64,000 nucleotides of DNA from Cyanobacteria bacterium FACHB-63 (GTDB lineage Bacteria > Cyanobacteriota > Cyanobacteriia > Leptolyngbyales > Leptolyngbyaceae), in contig JACJNX010000089.1 of assembly GCA_014695255.1 (NCBI GenBank), forward strand, positions 1-64,000. The letters are read 5' to 3'. Position 1 is the stretch's first letter. Each line of letters opens with the position of its first letter. Of this stretch, positions 46,273-55,948 are shown one piece after another. Under the pieces are notes generated by a model. That model searched no databases, had not been told where the DNA came from, and was given only the letters and a program-made list of their open reading frames with translations. Position numbers and translations under genes: made by a program.

Positions 46273-47652
46273 ATGACAGCAACCCTCAATCCTTACCTTG
46301 CAGATAACTTTGCTCCCATTGAAACCGAATTAACCGTGGATGAATTGATTGTCCTGGGCGAGCTACCCCCGGAGCTGGATGGAATGTTTGTCCGCAATGG
46401 ACCCAATCCTCAGTTTCCGCCCTTAGGTCGTTACCACTGGTTTGATGGGGACGGAATGCTGCACGGGGTTCAGATTCAGAACGGTAAGGCAAGCTATTGC
46501 AATCGCTACATCCGGACTCAAGGATTTGAGCAAGAGCGGCAAGCAGGACGAGCCTTGTTTGGTGGGTTGCTGGAGCCTTCGCAAGCAGGCTTCAAGAACG
46601 TTGCCAATACGGCTCTTGTGTGGCATCAAGATCGCCTGCTCGCACTCTGGGAAGGTGGTGCACCTCACGCCATTGCAGTACCGAGTTTAGACACGATCGA
46701 GGCTTACACGTTTGATCGCAAGCTGACTTCCCCGGTGACTGCTCATCCCAAAGTTGATCCAGTGACTGGAGAAATGATGTTTTTTGGCTATTCCCTAGCA
46801 CAACCGCCCTACGTGAAATACAGCGTCGTCTCCGTTCAGGGAGAACTGCTGCGAACTGTTCCAATCGATTTACCCGTCGGCGTGATGATGCACGACTTTG
46901 CAATCACCGAACACTACACCATTTTTATGGACTTGCCCCTGACATTCCGCATGGAGCGGCTCCAGCGAGGAGAACCTGCTTTTGCCTTCGAGCGCGATCG
47001 TCCCAGTCGATTTGGGATTCTGTCGCGACACGGCGATCCTCAAACCATTCGCTGGTTTGAAGCGTCGAGTTGCTATGTTTTCCATACCCTCAATGCCTAT
47101 GAAGCGGGAGATGAGATTGTTTTGATTGCCTGTCGAATGGGCAGTACTAGTATCTTAGGGGCGTCTCCTGGTTCACATGAGGGAGACAATCGCGCCATTG
47201 AAAGTGATGTGCCATTGCTGTACCGTTGGCAGTTCAACCTGGAGACCGGAAAGGTGCAGGAGCAGACAATCGACGATCGCGCCTGTGAATTTCCCCGCAT
47301 CAATGAGCAGTATTTGGGACAACCGATTCGCTACGGCTATGCAGGCAGCAGTGCGCCAACTGCAATGCCGAAATTTGATGGTTTACTGAAGTTCGATTTG
47401 GATCAGCAGCGCACTCAAAAACACTCGTTTGGCAAGGGAAGGTACGGTGGGGAGGGCGTGTTTGTACCAAGACCAGGCGCGACGCTGGAGGATGAGGGCT
47501 GGTTGATGACGTTTGTGCATGACGAGATTCAGGATACCTCTGAGTTAGTCATTGTCAGTACTCAAGCAATGTCTGATGAAGCGATCGCCCGTATCCAAAT
47601 GCCCCAACGGATTCCCTATGGCTTTCATGGCACTTGGGTTTCATATAGCTGA
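46273..47652 (+). CDS. Carotenoid oxygenase (RPE65/CCD family)
   Basis: Iron-dependent carotenoid cleavage dioxygenase, 459 aa from ATG 46273; an upstream TTG at 46237 is less likely. The iron-ligand His residues are in TAHPKVDP, VMMHDFAIT, VFHTLNAYE and GFHGTW near the C-terminus. FVRNGPNPQFPPLGRYHWFDGDGMLHG is the conserved entry motif. It could cleave beta-carotene or apocarotenals to retinal-type products, or xanthophylls. The exact bond cut cannot be read. Confidence 0.92.
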   Translation: MTATLNPYLADNFAPIETELTVDELIVLGELPPELDGMFVRNGPNPQFPPLGRYHWFDGDGMLHGVQIQNGKASYCNRYIRTQGFEQERQAGRALFGGLLEPSQAGFKNVANTALVWHQDRLLALWEGGAPHAIAVPSLDTIEAYTFDRKLTSPVTAHPKVDPVTGEMMFFGYSLAQPPYVKYSVVSVQGELLRTVPIDLPVGVMMHDFAITEHYTIFMDLPLTFRMERLQRGEPAFAFERDRPSRFGILSRHGDPQTIRWFEASSCYVFHTLNAYEAGDEIVLIACRMGSTSILGASPGSHEGDNRAIESDVPLLYRWQFNLETGKVQEQTIDDRACEFPRINEQYLGQPIRYGYAGSSAPTAMPKFDGLLKFDLDQQRTQKHSFGKGRYGGEGVFVPRPGATLEDEGWLMTFVHDEIQDTSELVIVSTQAMSDEAIARIQMPQRIPYGFHGTWVSYS

Positions 47653-47754
47653 GAATTGAGGAACAGTCATGCTTTTTCAACCGATGTAGTACGGTGTATC
47701 GGGCTGCTGCCTTTCCATTTGCTAGCGCTCAAGCACCCAGTTGACTCTCGATCT

Positions 47755-48666
47755 TTAAAGCAGGTCTAATAGGTGGCGACAATCGTGATACGTTGTGCAA
47801 TTTGCTTGACTGATCCAGCTTGTTAGAACTTGCTGATACTCGGTCAAGCGTTCTGCAAAAAACATATGTCCCATTCCCGATAAAACTTGGAGTTCTACTT
47901 GGGGAATTGTTTTCGCTAGATGTTGAGTCTGATGATGAGAAATGACAGGGTCGCAGTCCCCTGCCAGGATTAATACGGGCGACTGAATGCGAGACAGTTC
48001 TTCTGATAGATCCATACTTGCAAAGCTATGAAATAGATAAGCTAAATCGTCAGGGCTGTGGTGAATAGCCTTGGAATAAACTGCACTGAGGGTAGGCTCT
48101 AGGCTGGACGCATCGAAGTAAGCAGAGCGATCGCCCGCAAACAGTCCACTTATCCACCGATAGAGGAATGGATTTAACGTTAATAATTTGTATGTCAGCT
48201 TGAAGAGCCAAATGCCTAGATACCCCATACAACACAATCGCTGAAGCCCTCCCATGACACCGTTCCATTGCCCATTTGCAGAGCCAGAAATACAGAGAAC
48301 ACGGCTGACTGAAGTAGGATAATAAGCCGCTAGACTAAGAGCTGCCAGTCCACCTGCCGAATACCCAACTAGGATGACAGGGCGATCGTTCACAAGGGCT
48401 TGAATTGCTCTGTGAAGCTGCGTAGCAAGTTGCTCACAGGTCAGGGGAAGACTCTTAGCTTCAGGAAGGATCTGGGATGGATAGTGGGCAGGCAAGTTGA
48501 TGAAGTAACAGGGAGTTGTTGCCAGGGTAGTGGGTAACGTTGGGAGCCAGAAATCAGCGACTAATGTAATCCCATGAAGAAAGACAACAGGAATACCAGG
48601 GTATTCTTCGTTGTGTGTAAGAATTGATAGGCAATGACCATCGACCTGAATACTATGTTGCGCCAT
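47755..48666 (-). CDS. Alpha/beta hydrolase
   Basis: A 303-aa hydrolase. The nucleophile elbow is GYSAGG (Ser), the acid is in LAGDCDPV and the His in SGMGHMFFAERL; the oxyanion loop is VVFLHGITL. A lid of about 70 residues lies between the nucleophile and acid. Substrate unknown. It stands alone. Confidence 0.85.
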   Translation of the reverse strand: MAQHSIQVDGHCLSILTHNEEYPGIPVVFLHGITLVADFWLPTLPTTLATTPCYFINLPAHYPSQILPEAKSLPLTCEQLATQLHRAIQALVNDRPVILVGYSAGGLAALSLAAYYPTSVSRVLCISGSANGQWNGVMGGLQRLCCMGYLGIWLFKLTYKLLTLNPFLYRWISGLFAGDRSAYFDASSLEPTLSAVYSKAIHHSPDDLAYLFHSFASMDLSEELSRIQSPVLILAGDCDPVISHHQTQHLAKTIPQVELQVLSGMGHMFFAERLTEYQQVLTSWISQANCTTYHDCRHLLDLL

Positions 48667-48744
48667 GAATTATGCTTCGATCTTGTGTACGACAAATAGG
48701 CGTGTCCTACTGAAAGACAAAAAGTATCAGACGAGGAATACACT

Positions 48745-49366
48745 ATGAACAACGATAACTTGATTGAGTTCAAAACAACCAGCGACAACAAAAATATTCA
48801 CAGATGTGCTCACGGCACTAATTCGGCAGGGCGCACAGCAAATCATTGCTCAAGCGATCGGATCAGAACTGCAAACCTTTCTGAAGCAGTATCAGCATCT
48901 GTGCGATGAACAGGGACGCAAAGCTGTGGCGCGAAATGGGTATTTACCAGAGCGCACTATCATCACTGGAGTCGGAGAAGTTGCCGTGCAAGTGCCAAAA
49001 GTGCGCCATAGAAGTCAAAGCAGAATTAAGTTCAACTCGAGCTTGTTACCGCCCTACTTGAAGCGCTCCCGCTCGGTTGAAGAAGTCTTGCCGTGGTTGG
49101 TACCTCAAAGGCATCTCGACTGGAGATTTTGAAGAGGCACTGAGTTCATTGTTAGGGGTGAATGCGACAGAATTGTTATCGAGTACTATCAGTCGCCTGA
49201 AGGCAAAGTGGGTGGACGAACATCAAGACTCAAGTTAGTTCAGTCGGCTCAGAAGCGATGGTTGCGAATCCAGAAATTTAATCAATTGGCGGAGGTGATT
49301 GAAGGCGTGAAGTTTACCGACGGAATTCGCGTTGATGAGTGCAGGTACTCTGCAGCGTGAGGCGAA
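48745..49366 (+). pseudogene. IS256 (Mutator)-family transposase remnant
   Basis: Starts with MNNDNLIEFKTTSDN at 48745, shifts frame near 48790 to IFTDVLTALIRQGAQQIIAQ and KAVARNGYLPERTIITGVGE, then shifts again near 49108 to YLKGISTGDFEEALSSLLG. The DDE core is deleted. After 49240 another frame gives AQKRWLRIQKFNQLAEVIEG, the C-terminal end of the same transposase. At least three frameshifts plus a large internal deletion make it dead. Confidence 0.75.
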
Positions 49367-49738
49367 GGCAACGTTTAAAGAAACGGAAAGATGCGGCTTA
49401 ATTCTCCCGTACACCACATTTGACAATATTTCTTGTGCCATAGTATCATCCCTCCTAGGAGTTCAGTAATGAGACTTGCCAACTCTTTAGTTGTGCTTCA
49501 TCAAAAGTCTCCCTTATAGTCCTCCTTATGTTGGTACTCAGAATTTTTGGGCATTCTTCACTAAGCACAGTTCGGATAAGTGAGTAAGGTTTTGATCAGC
49601 CGTTTTGTCGGATTAAGATAATCTATTTTTAGATTACCGCTACCGCTCTTATCTACGTCCTTTCCTAAAAAGCACTATCAGATTGATTAATGGCAACCCA
49701 CTTATCGTCTTCCCATTAGTCAACTTAATAGTTAGTAA

Positions 49739-50256
49739 GCCGCAATTCTCCTCGATTTGCGAGTGGGAGCAGCCCTCCTCCCCAATCATTCTCTATTTTC
49801 CGTTGGCATCTCCCCTAGTTCTCCTCGATTGCCTGATGTAATTCAAATCAACCACGAAATAACCCTCACTCAAGTTTTTCAATGGGAAGACGATAAATGG
49901 CCTCCCACTGTTCAGCTTTTGCTATGCCGCGATTCTTCTCAATTTGTGAGCTACCGTGTACACACAAGTTGAGGAGAATCTGCTACCGCAGAAATCCTCT
50001 GCCCCCTAAATCCCTCATGAATGGGGGACTTCGATCCAAAACTCCGAGTTCAAAGTCCCCCAAAATGGGGGACTTAGGGGTCAAAGCCGGCTCAACCGAA
50101 GCGGGTTACGACTTGTGTACACGGTAGCAATTTGTGAGTGAGAGCAACCTTCCTCCCCGATCGTTCTCTGTTTTCTGTTGGCATCTCTCCTAGTTCTCCT
50201 CGATTACCTGATGTAATTCAAATCAACCGCGAAATAACCCTCACTCAAATTCTTCA
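49739..50256. repeat. Duplicated ~142-bp noncoding block, second copy split by a MITE
   Basis: Copy A is 49739-49881. Copy B is 49926-49950 plus 50139-50256, once the MITE and one target duplicate are removed. They agree at most positions over the full length (for example both contain CCTGATGTAATTCAAATCAA), with scattered transitions. A 44-bp unrelated spacer lies between. Confidence 0.85.
49951..50127. mobile_element. 177-bp MITE with inverted ends and 11-bp target duplication
   Basis: Ends CTACCGTGTACACACAAGT and ACTTGTGTACACGGTAG are inverted repeats (13 bp perfect, then a 2-bp indel). CAATTTGTGAG flanks it on both sides (49940-49950 and 50128-50138). Removing the element plus one flank restores the sequence of repeat copy A. 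The interior has CCCCCAAAATGGGGG-type palindromes and no coding capacity. Confidence 0.85.
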
Positions 50257-50402
50257 GATGATTGATGCATCACTTCTCCTAAATCTGTTCAAGGTTCACT
50301 TATAAAGTTAAAGTTTCATCGCTAGCTTAACTACTAAATTTGAACAGGTTTAATTTCGTCTGCTAATTTGCACTTTGCTCCCCTCTCTATCAACTTTAAA
50401 GT

Positions 50403-51188
50403 ATGAACTTCATCGATTCCCTCAAGCACCAGCTTAAAACTCTTGTCATCGGCTATCGCTTCATGCAAGTTGTTCAAGCTCCCTACGGAGCATTCACCCG
50501 GATCGGCAAGTATGCAGATGCTTTGATGGATGAACATGGTATGCAGCTCATGATGAGAAGCCTTGCTCGCACGCCTCAAGGAAAACAGGCATTAACAGAG
50601 CGCCGCTATTTAGGAGCAGTTGATCTTGATGCCCTGCTTCAGCTTCCTCCTGATACGTTAGGTCACCTCTATGCAGCACACATGAAGCGCAATGGGTTGC
50701 TGCCTCCTCCGGTTCGTGAACCTGCGCCCAACGATTATATTTACTTGTTCAACTACGTCTCTGAAACCCATGATATCTGGCATATCGTGACAGGCAGCGA
50801 TACGACAAAAGCAGGGGAACTTCAGGTTGAAACTTTCTCGTTAGCACAGTTCTATCCTTCTCGTTTCTGGGTTGCCTTGTTAGCCAAGAACTTCCTGAAG
50901 ACCGCGCTCTACGAGATTGAACTTTGCGAGGAATTGATGGCAGCCGTGGTGCGGGGCTGGATTATGGGCAGACGGGCAAAATCTCTGTTTGGTATTCCTT
51001 GGCAAGAACTGTGGGAAACACCGATCGATCAAATTCGTGCTGAGTTGAATATCAACCCTTTCTTGCCCCCCGAAATCGAAGCGACTCTGGCACAATCTAA
51101 CCTTGATAGTTCCATCAACCTCGCTTCAGAAACCGCCTTAAGCGCTTCCTCCTCTCCACTCACTCCCGCTCTACGAATTGGTTCATGA
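50403..51188 (+). CDS. Coq4-family protein
   Basis: A 261-aa member of the Coq4 (ubiquinone biosynthesis) family. It carries the HDxxH-like zinc/lipid motif ETHDIWHIVTG and the upstream PNDYIYLFNYVSETHD. In eukaryotes Coq4 is a lipid-binding protein recently linked to C1 decarboxylation/hydroxylation of ubiquinone head groups. Cyanobacteria make plastoquinone by another route, so here it probably binds or modifies another isoprenoid or fatty lipid. It overlaps the FAAL gene by 4 bp (ATGA) and heads the cluster. Confidence 0.82.
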   Translation: MNFIDSLKHQLKTLVIGYRFMQVVQAPYGAFTRIGKYADALMDEHGMQLMMRSLARTPQGKQALTERRYLGAVDLDALLQLPPDTLGHLYAAHMKRNGLLPPPVREPAPNDYIYLFNYVSETHDIWHIVTGSDTTKAGELQVETFSLAQFYPSRFWVALLAKNFLKTALYEIELCEELMAAVVRGWIMGRRAKSLFGIPWQELWETPIDQIRAELNINPFLPPEIEATLAQSNLDSSINLASETALSASSSPLTPALRIGS

Positions 51189-52921
51189 CGACTCAACTCT
51201 CAACTTTTGTGGATCTGCTACAGGAACGCGCCGATTGTTATCCCGATCGCATTGGCTACCGTTTTCTCAATGAGTCTGGAGTTGAAGAATCCAGCTTGAC
51301 TTACTTAGAACTGCATCAGCAAGCAACGACGATCGCTGCTGCATTGCAAAGTCAGGGCGCTAACCAAGCGCGTGTACTTCTACTCTACCCGCCTGGGCTT
51401 GACTTTATTGCTGCCTTCTTCGGCTGTTTGTACGCAGGAGCAATTGCTGTTCCTGCCTACCCACCTCGTCCAAATCGATCGCTCAGTCGTCTGCAAGCCA
51501 TTGTTGAGAATGCTCAACCTAAGTTTGCGTTAACGAATCAGCAGGTGTTGTCGATTGTAAAACCGCAATTGAACAATCTGCCAGGCCTACACGATCTGCA
51601 ATGGATTGTCACTGACGGACTCTCTGAAACCTCACCATCTGAGTGGCAAATGCCGGAAATTAGCAAAGAGTCGATCGCGTTTCTGCAATATACCTCTGGC
51701 TCAACGGCAGCTCCCAAGGGCGTTATGGTTACTCAGGGTAATCTGTTGCACAACTCATCCCTAATCCATCAGGCATTTGGGCATTCATCTGAGAGCTGTG
51801 GTGTAATCTGGTTGCCGTTCTACCATGATATGGGATTGATTGGAGGCATTCTCCAACCGATGTATGCCAATTTCCCTGTCGTGCTGATGTCTCCAACTAC
51901 CTTTTTGTACAGACCGTTCTACTGGCTCCAAGCAATTTCTCGGTATCGAGCAACCACCAGCGGTGGACCCAACTTTGCCTATGACCTGTGTGTGCAGCGC
52001 GTAACCGAAGAACAGCGTGCCAGCCTTGACCTCAGCAGTTGGGAAGTGGCATTTAGTGGCGCAGAACCCGTGCGGGCAGAAACGATCGAGCAGTTCTCTA
52101 ATTGCTTCGCGTCTTGTGGATTCCGTCGAGAAGCTTTCTATCCTTGCTATGGCATGGCAGAAACAACGCTGATTGTTACGGGAGGCAATAGGGCAACTGT
52201 TCCCAAGATACAATCCGTTGACCAGGATGCTCTGAGTCAAAATCAAATCATTCCTGCTCTCACTGGAGAAACAAGAACTCAAACTCTAGTAAGCTGCGGT
52301 CAACCTCTATCTGACCTTAACGTCATTGTCGTGAATCCTGATACGCAAGTGCGTTGCCTGCCCAATGAAATTGGTGAGATTTGGGTATCTGGTCCTAGTG
52401 TTGCTAAGGGATATTGGGACAATGTTGGAGCCACGATCGCTTACTTTCGCGGTTACCTCTCTAAAGATGAAGCTCCCTTCTTGCGTACAGGTGATTTAGG
52501 GTTTATGCAAGACGGAGAACTCTATATCACTGGACGGTTGAAAGACTTGATTATTATTCGGGGACGCAACTACTATCCCCAAGACATTGAAACAACGATG
52601 CAGCAGAGTCATCCGGCTTGTAAGGGGGGAAATGGGGCAGTCTTTACGATCGAGCATCACGGTGAGATACGCTTAATCGCTGTGCAGGAAGTGAATCGCC
52701 AGCATTTCCGCAATCTCAATATTGAAGAAGTGACGGGTCAGATTCGGCAGGCAGTCCTACGAGAGCATGAATTACAGATTCACACCGTCACGCTGATTAA
52801 ACCGAGCAGTATTCCCAGAACTTCCAGTGGTAAGATTCGTCGCTTCGCCTGCCGCAAATATTTCCTTGCACAGAAGCTAGAAGTTGTGCCCACTCAAACT
52901 CAAATTCCTGCTCCCGTTTAG
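51185..52921 (+). CDS. Fatty acyl-AMP ligase (FAAL)
   Basis: ANL-superfamily adenylating enzyme of 578 aa that activates fatty acids as acyl-AMP and transfers them to an ACP. Motifs: A3-type LQYTSGSTAAPKGVMVTQGN, WLPFYHDMGLIGGILQP (the FAAL HDMGLIGG motif), FYPCYGMAETTLIVTGG, LRTGDLGFMQDGELYITGRL and IRGRNYYPQDIE, which is diagnostic of FAALs rather than acyl-CoA ligases. Start coupled to coq4-like stop. Partner ACP is two genes downstream. Confidence 0.93.
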   Translation: MTTQLSTFVDLLQERADCYPDRIGYRFLNESGVEESSLTYLELHQQATTIAAALQSQGANQARVLLLYPPGLDFIAAFFGCLYAGAIAVPAYPPRPNRSLSRLQAIVENAQPKFALTNQQVLSIVKPQLNNLPGLHDLQWIVTDGLSETSPSEWQMPEISKESIAFLQYTSGSTAAPKGVMVTQGNLLHNSSLIHQAFGHSSESCGVIWLPFYHDMGLIGGILQPMYANFPVVLMSPTTFLYRPFYWLQAISRYRATTSGGPNFAYDLCVQRVTEEQRASLDLSSWEVAFSGAEPVRAETIEQFSNCFASCGFRREAFYPCYGMAETTLIVTGGNRATVPKIQSVDQDALSQNQIIPALTGETRTQTLVSCGQPLSDLNVIVVNPDTQVRCLPNEIGEIWVSGPSVAKGYWDNVGATIAYFRGYLSKDEAPFLRTGDLGFMQDGELYITGRLKDLIIIRGRNYYPQDIETTMQQSHPACKGGNGAVFTIEHHGEIRLIAVQEVNRQHFRNLNIEEVTGQIRQAVLREHELQIHTVTLIKPSSIPRTSSGKIRRFACRKYFLAQKLEVVPTQTQIPAPV

Positions 52922-52937
52922 ATCTAGCAGTTAGCCG

Positions 52938-53885
52938 ATGAGGAACCCGAATATGCAAGCTACAGTTTCTCCCGATTCAGAGGAGTCGCCCCTTAAGAAG
53001 AGACTGATCAGTAACAGCTACATCAAACTGATGCAGAAGCGCCATTTCTTAATCTGTGATGTCGTGCCTCTGATTGGATGTATGATCGCGATCGCTCTAC
53101 TGTGGCATGAATCGCTTACTCTGATTGACAGCATTGTTTTTCTTGGAATGTGTTTTCTGACTAGCACAGGTATTACCGTTGGCTATCATCGACTTTTTAC
53201 CCACCGTAGCTTCAACGCTCATCCTGTCATTCGTCAGCTATTAGTTATTCTGGGTTCGATGAGTGCTCAAGGTCCAGTTTTATCCTGGGTTGCAAACCAT
53301 CGTCATCATCATCGCTTCAGTGACCAATCTGAAGATACCCATTCTCCCCATACTGCGCCTAACAAGTTACTCGGTTTGTGGCAGTCCCATCTATTCTGGA
53401 AGTGGGAGTACGAATATCCCAATCCTGTCTACTATGCACCGGAACTCTTGCGAGATCAGACAATTCTGAAAGTAAGTCGCTGGTACTATGGCTGGATTGT
53501 TTTAGGGCTGGTGTTTCCTGCGATCGTCACTGGAATCGTTACACAAAGTTGGATGGGTGTGTGGCACGGTTTCTGGTTAGGAGGTGTGATTCGTCTCTAC
53601 TTTGCCCAACATACGACCTGGTGCATTAACTCAGTGTGTCATCTATGGGGGCAGCGTCCCTTTCAAACCAGCGATCGCAGCGTGAATAACATTTGGTTAG
53701 CGTTACCAACCGCTGGAGAGTCCTGGCACAATAACCATCACGCTTTCCAGAATTCCGCAAAGTTTGGACTTTACTGGTGGCAAATTGATCTCGGTTACTG
53801 GGTAATTCGGCTACTGGAAATGACTGGACTGGCATGGGATGTGACTGTTCCAACGGAAGCCATGATTCAAGCCAAAAAGATTTGA
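52938..53885 (+). CDS. Acyl-CoA/acyl-ACP desaturase (DesC-like)
   Basis: Membrane di-iron desaturase of 315 aa. Three His boxes: GYHRLFTHRSF, NHRHHHRFSD and WHNNHHAF; this arrangement is the delta-9 DesC/SCD type. Four transmembrane segments are visible. Its position between FAAL and ACP matches JamB-type acyl-ACP desaturases/acetylenases, so it may act on the ACP-bound chain (inference). The start ATG 52938 or 52953 cannot be separated. Confidence 0.9.
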   Translation: MRNPNMQATVSPDSEESPLKKRLISNSYIKLMQKRHFLICDVVPLIGCMIAIALLWHESLTLIDSIVFLGMCFLTSTGITVGYHRLFTHRSFNAHPVIRQLLVILGSMSAQGPVLSWVANHRHHHRFSDQSEDTHSPHTAPNKLLGLWQSHLFWKWEYEYPNPVYYAPELLRDQTILKVSRWYYGWIVLGLVFPAIVTGIVTQSWMGVWHGFWLGGVIRLYFAQHTTWCINSVCHLWGQRPFQTSDRSVNNIWLALPTAGESWHNNHHAFQNSAKFGLYWWQIDLGYWVIRLLEMTGLAWDVTVPTEAMIQAKKI

Positions 53886-53964
53886 ACAAAGGTTCAAGAA
53901 GGTTCCTACCCAAACGGGTTCTCATTCGATCTCAAATTAATTCCTCATTTCTAGGAGAATCACC

Positions 53965-54234
53965 ATGCAAGCTAATGTTTCTGTTTCTACTCAAGCCTCT
54001 CCTACAGCAGATGTTATTCAAGGCTGGATTATCGATTTCGTTGCAAAAGTGTTGGAAATTGAACCGACCCAAGTTGATACGAAAGCCGCTTTTGATCAAT
54101 ACGGTTTGGATTCAGCAACCGCAATTAGTTTGATCTGCTATCTGGAAGACCAGTTGGGACATGAACTGAATCCTACCCTCCTGTATGATCTTCCGTCGAT
54201 CGAAGTTTTGGCTCAACGTCTTGCTGCGGATTAG
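53965..54234 (+). CDS. Acyl carrier protein
   Basis: A free-standing ACP of 89 aa. The phosphopantetheine attachment Ser is S50 in QYGLDSATAISL. GGAG precedes the ATG. The divergent DSA (rather than DSL) site and a ~15-aa leader mark it as a specialised ACP, not the housekeeping AcpP. It sits just after the desaturase and is the probable acceptor of the FAAL-activated chain. Confidence 0.92.
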   Translation: MQANVSVSTQASPTADVIQGWIIDFVAKVLEIEPTQVDTKAAFDQYGLDSATAISLICYLEDQLGHELNPTLLYDLPSIEVLAQRLAAD

Positions 54235-54330
54235 CTATCACAATCAGCCTCAACTTGGACTAAATTCGCAAACTGAGATGATTCATCAGTTCACTCAACA
54301 ATCATTCAATCAAGCATTACAGGCAAAACT

Positions 54331-55224
54331 ATGAACGCTGCAACTTCGACACTGTCAACTTCTACTGGAGCTTCTGCGGCTGCAATCCAGCATCACTACG
54401 ATGTCGGCAATGATTTTTATCAACTCTGGCTTGATCCTACAATGGTTTATTCCTGTGCGCTTTGGGAAGAAAACGAACCAAGCAGCAATTTGGAGAAAGC
54501 ACAGATTCGCAAAATTGATTACCACATCGAACAGGCAAGAGCGCAAGGGAAAAAGCGGGTTTTAGATATCGGCTGCGGCTGGGGTGGCATCCTCAAGCGA
54601 TTGGTCAACGAGCATGGTGTTGACCAAGCGATCGGGCTAACGCTGAGTGAAGCACAGGCAGACTGGGTGCGGTCACTAAATCATCCTCAGATCGAGGTGC
54701 ATCTCGAAGGCTGGCAGAACTATGAGCCGACTGTCCCGTTTGATGCCATTACATCGGTTGGTGCATTTGAGCATTTTGTGAAGCCAGAACTGTCCAGCGC
54801 AGAAAAAATCGAGGTCTATCGATCGTTCTTTCAACGCTGCCACGGATGGCTGAATCCCGGTGGCTCGATGTCGCTGCAAACAATTGCTTACGGAAAGCGC
54901 AAACCAGAAGAAGTGCAGAAGCTACCGGGTGCAAAGTTCGCCAACGAAGAAATCTTTCCCGAATCGGACTCGCCCCGCTTGGCAGAGATTGCAGAAGCCG
55001 CAGAAGGCATCTTTGAAATCGTCACTGTGAGAAACGATCGCCTGGATTATGTGAAAACGCTGGAAGTTTGGCTGAAGAATTTACGAGCACGTCGCGCCGA
55101 GGTGGTTCAGGCGGCTGGAGAAGCGGTGTTCCGGCGCTACGAACGCTACCTCTACCTGGCACTGCTTGGATTCCTGACTGGCGATCTGCTCCTGCTGCGC
55201 CTCACTCTGCGGCGAATTGGGTAA
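54331..55224 (+). CDS. Cyclopropane-fatty-acid-synthase-like SAM methyltransferase
   Basis: A 297-aa methyltransferase of the CFA/mycolic acid cyclopropane synthase family. The N-terminal lipid-substrate motif AIQHHYDVGNDFYQLWLDPT is present, followed by the SAM motif VLDIGCGWGGILKRL, GLTLSEAQADWV and AFEHF. It adds a methyl or methylene group to an unsaturated chain, consistent with the desaturase upstream. The E. coli CFA N-terminal domain is absent. Confidence 0.88.
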   Translation: MNAATSTLSTSTGASAAAIQHHYDVGNDFYQLWLDPTMVYSCALWEENEPSSNLEKAQIRKIDYHIEQARAQGKKRVLDIGCGWGGILKRLVNEHGVDQAIGLTLSEAQADWVRSLNHPQIEVHLEGWQNYEPTVPFDAITSVGAFEHFVKPELSSAEKIEVYRSFFQRCHGWLNPGGSMSLQTIAYGKRKPEEVQKLPGAKFANEEIFPESDSPRLAEIAEAAEGIFEIVTVRNDRLDYVKTLEVWLKNLRARRAEVVQAAGEAVFRRYERYLYLALLGFLTGDLLLLRLTLRRIG

Positions 55225-55353
55225 TGGGCGATCGCAGGTCTACTGCCCACACTCGAATCAAATTTGCTTTCAGTAGATCTGATTAACCAAAAAGCTTGCA
55301 AGGCTTGTACTTATCTCTGAATTCATCTCTCAACCTATAACTTGAAGGAAATC

Positions 55354-55824
55354 ATGTCGAATCAAATTGTTGGAACTTGGAAACTGGTAAGCTGCGAAAC
55401 TCGAACCATTGACGGTCGTGTGTTTCAGCCCTTGGGATCTGATCCCGCAGGTTATATCGTCTACACCGAAAATGGCTTTATGTCGGTGTCAATTATGAAG
55501 GCAAACCGCCAACGATTCCTAGCAGGAGATATTGCCGGAGGCACAGCGGAAGAGAAAATTGCAGCAGCAGAGTCCTATATCTCCTACTGTGGTAGCTACA
55601 AACTGGAAGATAAAAAAGTAGTTCACCACGTTGATGTCAGTTTCTTCCCGAACTGGATTGGCATTGATCAGGCTCGCTTTGTTGATTTGAATGGCGATCG
55701 TCTTACCCTCAGCACGCCTCAAATGGTGGTTTATGGCATTGAGCAAGTAGGCTACCTGATTTGGGAACGGGTAGAAACCTTCCAGCCCCAAACTTCAGTT
55801 TATGCCGCTGCGACTGCTTCATGA
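55354..55824 (+). CDS. Lipocalin-like domain protein
   Basis: A 156-aa protein starting at ATG 55354 behind AAGGA. It fits the Lipocalin_5 family: IVGTWKLVSCETRTIDGRVF, GYIVYTENGFMSVSIM and YLIWERVE. It forms a small beta barrel that could bind the lipid intermediate or product. Not exported. Lies between the methyltransferase and the second desaturase. Confidence 0.85.
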   Translation: MSNQIVGTWKLVSCETRTIDGRVFQPLGSDPAGYIVYTENGFMSVSIMKANRQRFLAGDIAGGTAEEKIAAAESYISYCGSYKLEDKKVVHHVDVSFFPNWIGIDQARFVDLNGDRLTLSTPQMVVYGIEQVGYLIWERVETFQPQTSVYAAATAS

Positions 55825-55948
55825 GTCAGCCCCAGACTCGCTGATCAGTTCTAGAGGATGGTTGAATAAAGGACAATGCAGGACACCTTCAAACATCCTC
55901 TCCCTTCTTTTTCAAGTTGGCAGATACTACCAGAACTAGACTACAGCC

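Larger units (their letters stand above)
49367..50402. other. About 1 kb noncoding region before the lipid cluster
   Basis: No gene supported. It contains a duplicated ~142-bp block and a MITE inserted in the second copy (separate entries). It probably includes the promoter of the Coq4-led cluster at 50403, though no clear -35/-10 was identified. Confidence 0.5.

Noticed and set aside
50403-51188. Ubiquinone biosynthesis role for the Coq4 homologue
   Set aside because: Cyanobacteria use plastoquinone and no other ubi/coq gene is here.
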